DNA of 64,000 bases, taken from NCBI RefSeq assembly GCF_002090075.1, contig NZ_BBRI01000002.1:992001-1056000 (forward strand), given 5' to 3'. Position 1 is the stretch's first letter. Every line of letters begins with the position of its first letter. Under the pieces are notes generated by a model. The model searched no databases and was not told the DNA's origin. It worked only from the letters and a program-made list of their open reading frames with translations. Positions 60,866-64,000 of the stretch are shown piece by piece. Position numbers and translations under genes: made by a program. Source of the DNA: Demequina sp. NBRC 110052 (lineage in GTDB: Bacteria > Actinomycetota > Actinomycetes > Actinomycetales > Demequinaceae).

Positions 60866-62035
60866 ATGCGCGCGTTCCACCGCTCAGATGAAGAGTCGCC
60901 ATTGCGCGTGGTCGTCGCGCTCGATTCCTTCAAAGGCTCGCTCACCAGCAGCCAGGCGAACGACGCTGCGCGGGAGGGCGTGCTGGAGGCCGTGCCCGAC
61001 GCGAGGGTCACCGTGGTGCCCGTGGCGGACGGCGGCGAGGGCACGGTTGCGGCGCTCGCTGGAGTCGGGCGGCGCGGCGTGACCACGGCGAGCGACCTAC
61101 TGGGCAGGCCGGTGGATGCACCCCACGTGAAAATGGCCGACGCGGCTGTCATCGAGTCGGCCTCGACGGTGGGGCTGCCGCTGCTGGGCACGCCCAGCAC
61201 GGCCCTGGCCCGCCGCGCGCACAGCCACGGCCTTGGCCTGCACGCCCGCGCCGTCGCGGCCGCCACGGGCGCGCGACAGCTCTTGATCGGCTTGGGAGGC
61301 ACGGGCACGACCGACGGCGGCGTCGGCATGCTCCGGGCGCTCGGCGCCCGCATCTGGCTCGCCGACGGCAGCGAGTTGTGGCCGGACGGCGAGCCGACGC
61401 CGCGCAATCCCTTGCTGGATCGCCCCGTGCGCGTCGAGCTTCCCGAGGTGGGCGTCTCGCTCACGGGACTCGCCGACGTCTCGTCGCCACTGCTCGGGTC
61501 CACGGGCGCCGCGCGCATGTTCGGACCTCAGAAGGGTGCGGACGCGTCGCTGGTCGAGGAGCTGGAGATCGCGATGACCGGCTGGGCGGTCGCCCTCGCC
61601 GAGGCCGGGGCTGACGTCGCGGCGACACCCGGCGCGGGAGCCGCGGGCGGACTGGGAGCCGCGGTGCTCGCGCTCGGCGGCAGCCTCGAACCCGGCTGCG
61701 AGCGCCTCATCGCCGAGGCGCAGATGACCGGGGTTTTCGCGGTCGCGGATCTTGTCATCACCGGCGAGGGCGCGCTCGACGCCCAGTCCGCCCACGGGAA
61801 GGTACCTGCGGCGATCGCCAGGCTCGCGCGTCGCGCGGGCGCGAAGCGCGTGGTGGCCCTCGCGGGGAGGCTGGACGCTGACCTTGCGAGCGTGGCGGCG
61901 ATGGGTCTCGACGACGCCGCCGGCATCCATGACACGGAGATGCCGCTCGCCCGAGCGATGGACCCGACAGTCGCGAGCTCAGCGATCCGACGCGCCGCAG
62001 CCGCGCTCACGCGCGCCGTGACCTCTCCCGGGTGA
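60866..62035 (+). CDS. glxK: Glycerate kinase
   Basis: A 389-residue GarK/GlxK-family kinase phosphorylating glycerate with ATP. The start RVVVALDSFKGSLTSSQAND is the strongest family marker; GARQLLIGLGGTGTTDGGVG, FGPQKGAD and the late VITGEGALDAQSAHGKVP are also conserved. Length is usual (about 380). ATG 60866 follows CATTCT at exactly 6 nt and has no Shine-Dalgarno, so it may be leaderless. A link to the fusion gene 58 nt upstream in the same direction is possible but not required. The gene would feed glycerate from glyoxylate or sugar-acid breakdown into glycolysis. Confidence 0.93.
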   Translation: MRAFHRSDEESPLRVVVALDSFKGSLTSSQANDAAREGVLEAVPDARVTVVPVADGGEGTVAALAGVGRRGVTTASDLLGRPVDAPHVKMADAAVIESASTVGLPLLGTPSTALARRAHSHGLGLHARAVAAATGARQLLIGLGGTGTTDGGVGMLRALGARIWLADGSELWPDGEPTPRNPLLDRPVRVELPEVGVSLTGLADVSSPLLGSTGAARMFGPQKGADASLVEELEIAMTGWAVALAEAGADVAATPGAGAAGGLGAAVLALGGSLEPGCERLIAEAQMTGVFAVADLVITGEGALDAQSAHGKVPAAIARLARRAGAKRVVALAGRLDADLASVAAMGLDDAAGIHDTEMPLARAMDPTVASSAIRRAAAALTRAVTSPG

Positions 62036-62072
62036 GCCGCGCCGACGCGCGACCCACCCGGGGTCACGCGCC

Positions 62073-63176
62073 TCAGATGCCCGCAGGCAACCTGTCGGCG
62101 ACGACCTTGAGCGAGGCCGTCGTCGCATCGTCGATGTGTGGCACGACGACCGCCCGGCCCAGGAGCGTGCCGTTCTCAAGGTGCTCGTACGCCTCGAGCG
62201 CATCACCAAGCGAGAAGCGGGTGACGTCCACCTCTAGGTGGCCTGCACGGTAGAGGGCCGCCAGCTCGTGCAGTTCCTCGATCGTGCCCCAGTACGTGTT
62301 CGTCAGCTCCGCCTCGTAGGGGTTCGAGTAGAAGTCCCACGAGACGGGGCCGCCTGCGATGCCCACGACGGTGATGCGGCCCTGCTTGGCGACGACCTTC
62401 TGCCCGAGCTGGATCGTCGGCGTGAGCCCCACGAAGTCGAAGACAGCGTCGACGCCCTTGCCCTCGGTGAGCTCACGGATGCGCTCGACCTGGCCCTCGC
62501 CGCCTTCGACGGTGACGGCGCCGCGCTTGGCGGCCATCTCCATCGCATCGGCCTTCATGTCCGTCGCGATGACGGTCGCAGCCGTGGTGGCCTTGAGGAT
62601 CTGCACCGCGAGCTGTCCGAGTCCGCCCAGCCCGATGACCAGTGCCGTCTTGCCGCCGCCCTGGAGCTTGGGGAGCGCGAGCTTGATCGCGTGATACGGC
62701 GTCAGGCCGGCGTCGGCCAGAGGTGCGGCGGCGACCGGGTCGGCGTCGCCGAGCGGCACGAGATTGCGAGCGGGGACGGTCATGTACTCGGCCATGCCGC
62801 CGTCCCTGCCAAGGCCCGAGGCGAGGAAGGGCGTCTGTGCGGCGTTCTCGCAGTAGGTGTCCTGCCCGCGGGAGCACGCGGCGCAGTGGCCGCAGCCGAT
62901 GGGGCCGTAGACGAGGTAGGCGTCGCCCTGGGTGAGTCCGAGCACGCCCTCGCCGACCTCCTCGATCCACCCGGCCGTCTCATGGCCGAGCGTGTAGGCG
63001 GGCGCGAGTTGAGGACCGACGGTGGTCTCATCGAACTGCTCGTAGACCGCGACGTCCGAGTGACATGCACCTGCGCCGGCGACCTTGAGCAGCACCTCGC
63101 CCGGCGCCGGCTTGGGCTTGGGCACCTCCTGAAGCGAGGGCTTGGTCTTCCAGTCGGTGAATCGCAGTGCCTGCAT
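62073..63176 (-). CDS. Zinc-dependent alcohol dehydrogenase
   Basis: A 367-residue NAD-type medium-chain dehydrogenase. Catalytic zinc ligands Cys38 (GAGACHSDV) and His65-Glu66 (TLGHETAG). Structural zinc cysteines 95, 98, 101 and 109 (GCGHCAACSRGQDTYC). Nucleotide motif VIGLGGLGQLAVQIL followed by IATDMK, whose Asp favours NAD. It resembles alcohol dehydrogenases of broad substrate range. ATG 63176 has AAGGAG upstream. A palindrome at 63240-63258 in the divergent upstream region suggests regulation. It converges on glycerate kinase. Confidence 0.92.
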   Translation of the reverse strand: MQALRFTDWKTKPSLQEVPKPKPAPGEVLLKVAGAGACHSDVAVYEQFDETTVGPQLAPAYTLGHETAGWIEEVGEGVLGLTQGDAYLVYGPIGCGHCAACSRGQDTYCENAAQTPFLASGLGRDGGMAEYMTVPARNLVPLGDADPVAAAPLADAGLTPYHAIKLALPKLQGGGKTALVIGLGGLGQLAVQILKATTAATVIATDMKADAMEMAAKRGAVTVEGGEGQVERIRELTEGKGVDAVFDFVGLTPTIQLGQKVVAKQGRITVVGIAGGPVSWDFYSNPYEAELTNTYWGTIEELHELAALYRAGHLEVDVTRFSLGDALEAYEHLENGTLLGRAVVVPHIDDATTASLKVVADRLPAGI

Positions 63177-63239
63177 GGGGGGCTCCTTCGTGGCGCCCTG
63201 GGGATGACGGACACGAGTGCGGCGCCATTGCTTGTCACG

Positions 63240-63258
63240 TGTCACATACATCATGACA
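63240..63258. promoter_or_regulatory. Palindromic operator candidate upstream of the alcohol dehydrogenase
   Basis: TGTCA-N9-TGACA (63240-63258) with an extra TGTCA half-site just to the left (63234-63238). It lies about 64-82 nt upstream of the dehydrogenase start and about 80 nt upstream of the divergent gene at 63336. A C6G5 stretch with flanking A and T (63264-63276) could also form a short hairpin. Confidence 0.4.
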
Positions 63259-63335
63259 CATCAACCCCCCGGGGGTATTCCCGAGTACCGATGATCGTCA
63301 ACACCCACGAAACATCCGCGGCGTAACGTCGAGCC

Positions 63336-64000
63336 ATGGATGTCGCAGTGCTCGGAGCCACCGGGGATGTGGGCCGCGCCATCTGCGGTGCGCTGATCGA
63401 GCGCGGAGAGCTGGGCCCGAGCTCCCGGCTGCAGCTCGTGGGCCGCGCGCACGGCGCCTCAGGTGCTGCTGTCCACGGCCTGCGGGTGGACCTCATCGAC
63501 GCCTATGACGAGAAGGCGCCCCAGATAGACGTCGCGACGACGCCCGACGACGTGGTCGCCGACGTCGTGGTCGTCGCCGCAGGCGGCACCATCCCCACGA
63601 GCACCACCGACCCGATCGACCGCGACGCCCTCGCGCTCGGCAACAGCGCCGTATTCGAGGAATACGCCGACGCGCTCGCGAGACACGGCAGCGGTCACGA
63701 GGTGGTCATCGTCGTCTCCAATCCGGTCGAGCTCGCGGTCGAGGTGTTCAGCCGTAGGCTCGGACGCCACCGCGTGATCGGCATGGGCGCATGGCTCGAC
63801 ACCCTCCGCTTCCGCCGGGAGATCGCCGCGACGCTCGGCATCCGCCGGCAGCGGGTCAGCGGATTCGTCGCAGGGCAGCATGGCGACCGGATGGTTCCAC
63901 TGTGGTCCACGGTGCGGCTCCGCGGCCTCGACGCCGACGAACGGCTCGAGATCGTCGCACGACTGCGCGGCGATAGGACGCTCGCGTCGTTCGCGTCGGA
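63336..64000 (+). CDS. Malate/lactate dehydrogenase family protein, atypical, cut by window edge
   Basis: The first 221 residues of a 2-hydroxyacid dehydrogenase. Rossmann start DVAVLGATGDVGRAICGAL, SNPVELAVEVF, substrate Arg region AWLDTLRFRREIA and the catalytic His in FVAGQHGDRMVPLWS are conserved. The substrate loop is not: where lactate dehydrogenase has Gln and malate dehydrogenase has Arg it reads AAGGTIPTSTTDPID, with Ile at the discriminating position and no clear second Arg. The substrate is therefore uncertain. TAACGT (63324-63329) lies 6 nt before the ATG without a Shine-Dalgarno. The 3' end is outside the window. Confidence 0.8.
   Translation, partial: MDVAVLGATGDVGRAICGALIERGELGPSSRLQLVGRAHGASGAAVHGLRVDLIDAYDEKAPQIDVATTPDDVVADVVVVAAGGTIPTSTTDPIDRDALALGNSAVFEEYADALARHGSGHEVVIVVSNPVELAVEVFSRRLGRHRVIGMGAWLDTLRFRREIAATLGIRRQRVSGFVAGQHGDRMVPLWSTVRLRGLDADERLEIVARLRGDRTLASFAS

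Noticed and set aside
1..64000. The octamer CCCGACGC recurs about a dozen times in genes and gaps, first looking like a dispersed repeat
   Set aside because: Given roughly 70% GC, about twelve occurrences on both strands are expected in 64 kb. The copies share no longer flanking sequence.
1..64000. tRNA, rRNA, CRISPR, insertion sequence or prophage signals
   Set aside because: No T-loop/anticodon-arm patterns, no regularly spaced direct repeats, and no transposase, integrase or phage structural motifs were seen by eye. A tRNAscan, CRISPR and IS search would settle this.

Overview
The window is about 64 kb of a high-GC actinobacterial chromosome. Strong GC bias at third codon positions, many GTG starts, 4-nt ATGA/GTGA gene overlaps and actinobacterial-type families (DUF6350/PerM, DUF2510, DUF3817, DUF3054, PspC proteins, a SURF1-DUF3817-guaA block, a sucC-sucD-perM-purN block) point to the order Micrococcales, possibly near Cellulomonadaceae or Demequinaceae. 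The genus is an inference only. I see no tRNA or rRNA genes, CRISPR arrays, insertion sequences or prophage genes.

Layout. Positions 1-4.6 kb hold purN (cut by the left edge), a small membrane protein, perM and the succinyl-CoA synthetase genes sucD/sucC. Positions 4.9-9.3 kb hold a two-component system divergent from an MMPL exporter. Positions 9.5-13.4 kb hold a DUF2510 protein, L-lactate dehydrogenase and the PcrA helicase. Positions 13.4-24.8 kb form a signalling block. It has four GGDEF diguanylate cyclases, a second two-component system divergent from PspC-type envelope genes, and a tightly overlapping chain dgc-dgc-SURF1-DUF3817-guaA. Positions 25-28.3 kb carry pta-ackA with a good terminator, followed by a quinone-oxidoreductase-like gene, a glutamine amidotransferase-like gene and two small conserved genes.

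Positions 31.2-43.1 kb carry the most distinctive locus. It is a nine-gene operon encoding a CUT2-type sugar ABC transporter, DhaK and DhaL, a BtpA/SgcQ-family protein, an FGGY kinase and an M29 aminopeptidase-like protein. A divergent DeoR regulator and a nearby zinc alcohol dehydrogenase (plus a LysR gene) complete it. I cannot name its substrate, and the gene combination does not match a pathway I recognise.

Positions 44.2-58.5 kb carry two ABC-F ATPases, HPr, an ascorbate-type PTS (IIC, IIB, IIA), a ROK regulator that has lost its zinc motif, transketolase translationally coupled to PTS enzyme I, and phosphoketolase. Positions 58.6-64 kb carry an XRE-cupin regulator divergent from a thioredoxin-reductase-like/methyltransferase fusion, glycerate kinase, a zinc alcohol dehydrogenase and an incomplete malate/lactate dehydrogenase paralog at the right edge.

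Together the genes describe a sugar-fermenting or facultative heterotroph. Transketolase and phosphoketolase feed acetyl phosphate to Pta/AckA, Ldh disposes of pyruvate, and ABC and PTS systems bring in sugars. About ten genes show a -10-like hexamer 6-7 nt before the start codon and no Shine-Dalgarno sequence, which suggests frequent leaderless transcription. All functions are read from motifs and family resemblance; no database search was run.
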